Of a stretch of DNA of 5,974 nucleotides, positions 5,629 through 5,974 are shown piece after piece; position 1 is the stretch's first letter, and every line of letters begins with the position of its first letter. The notes under the pieces are model-generated. The model made no database searches. It was not told the origin of the DNA and worked only from the letters and a program-made list of their open reading frames with translations. The position numbers and the translations under genes were made by a program. This DNA comes from an uncultured bacterium (GTDB taxonomy: Bacteria > Actinomycetota > Coriobacteriia > Coriobacteriales > Atopobiaceae): contig CAJMLD010000105.1 in NCBI GenBank assembly GCA_905214175.1, positions 1 through 5,974 of the forward strand, written 5' to 3'.

Positions 5629-5974
5629 TTGGCCTCGCCTCCCCTGCGCTCTCGGCTGGCCCGCTCGCAGCAGGCCCGTTGGACAATCCGCTCGCAGCTG
5701 GCCCATCCATATGCAGAGCCTGCATCTCAAGGTCGATTGCGACCGCATACCGGCGAACGAGCGCAACGAGGTCTGCCCGGTCACGCGGCGAGAGCGAATC
5801 GAAGGCACGCTGCTCAGCCCGAAGCGCAGGCGAGACCTCCCTGTCGCAAAAGACACGGCCCTCAGACGTGAGGGTCACAATCTTGCTGCGCCGGTTGTTC
5901 TCGTCACGCTCGAGCGTCACCAGGCCACGGGCGACGAGCGACCTCATGGCCGAGCTCACCGTCTGGCGCGAGAG
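5618..5974 (-). CDS. MarR-family transcriptional regulator, N terminus cut by the right edge
   Basis: The visible 118 residues are the C-terminal part of a winged-helix regulator. They start in the recognition helix (SRQTVSSAMRSLVARGLV), followed by the beta wing with its Arg-rich tip (ERDENNRRSK) and the LTSEG turn that opens the long dimerisation helices, all typical of MarR proteins. About 50 N-terminal residues, including the first helices, lie beyond the edge. The wing Arg pair should contact the DNA minor groove. After the usual dimer helix, ending near ALHMD, the protein continues with a tail of about 30 Gly/Ala/Ser/Pro-rich residues containing a repeated GPAASG. As first gene of the operon it is probably a ligand-released repressor of its own operon; its operator would lie outside the window. 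Its stop overlaps the exporter start by 11 bases. Confidence 0.9.
   Translation of the reverse strand, partial: LSRQTVSSAMRSLVARGLVTLERDENNRRSKIVTLTSEGRVFCDREVSPALRAEQRAFDSLSPRDRADLVALVRRYAVAIDLEMQALHMDGPAASGLSNGPAASGPAESAGEARPNVR
5638..5644 (-). promoter_or_regulatory. Shine-Dalgarno site of exporter half A, inside the marR gene
   Basis: On the minus strand GGGGAGG lies nine bases before the ATG at 5628, within the codons for the MarR tail (AGEAR). It favours the start at 5628 over in-frame starts that lie deeper inside the marR gene, and it supports translational coupling. Confidence 0.8.
5661..5704 (-). repeat. 17-base direct repeat (27-base period) in the MarR tail
   Basis: CCGCTCGCAGCAGGCCC (5661-5677) and CCGCTCGCAGCTGGCCC (5688-5704) differ at one base and lie 27 bases apart, which is nine codons. 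On the coding strand both encode GPAASG. The spacing keeps the reading frame, so a nine-residue unit was probably duplicated. Confidence 0.8.

Noticed and set aside
4426..5871. Plus-strand open frame of 481 codons opposite exporter half A
   Set aside because: Its His/Arg/Glu/Gly-rich translation is what a GC-rich gene gives when read backwards. No domain or membrane pattern is visible, and the minus strand holds an unmistakable exporter.

Overview
The window is high-GC bacterial DNA with strongly G/C-ending codons and purine-rich Shine-Dalgarno sequences before most starts. The gene style suggests a high-GC Gram-positive, most likely an actinobacterium of the class Coriobacteriia (Olsenella/Atopobium/Collinsella type): a single-spanning membrane-anchored NodB deacetylase, and a MarR regulator with two half-size ABC exporters. 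The taxonomic call is inference from style only; no marker gene is present.

Layout. Bases 1-13 may hold the first codons of a minus-strand gene that leaves the window on the left. Bases 14-199 look like an intergenic region between that start and a small plus-strand FmdB-type zinc-ribbon gene (200-382), which ends in a clear rho-independent terminator (411-439). After an AT-richer leader of about 230 bases comes a plus-strand membrane-anchored polysaccharide deacetylase (670-2031). Its stop codon overlaps, tail to tail, the stop codon of a minus-strand operon that fills the rest of the window. In transcription order the operon is a MarR-family regulator (cut by the right edge, 5618-5974), ABC exporter half A (3844-5628) and ABC exporter half B (2028-3851). 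Successive genes overlap by 11 and 8 bases, so translational coupling is likely.

How the genes work together. The two ABC proteins each carry six predicted membrane segments and one ATPase domain, and their motif defects are complementary. Half A lacks the catalytic glutamate and the switch histidine. Half B has a full set of these but an altered signature motif (SQGQ for SGGQ). Together they would form one degenerate and one competent ATP site, the hallmark of asymmetric heterodimeric exporters of the TM287/288, BmrCD and LmrCD type. The MarR protein is probably the ligand-responsive repressor of this operon. The deacetylase is a separate envelope-modifying unit.

Novelty. I do not see a wholly new system. 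The points most worth checking are the complementary degeneracy, a four-unit hexapeptide repeat at the N terminus of exporter half B, a 27-base repeat that extends the MarR tail, a CxxC pair beside the metal-binding histidines of the deacetylase, and the shared CTAG stop between convergent genes with no visible terminator.
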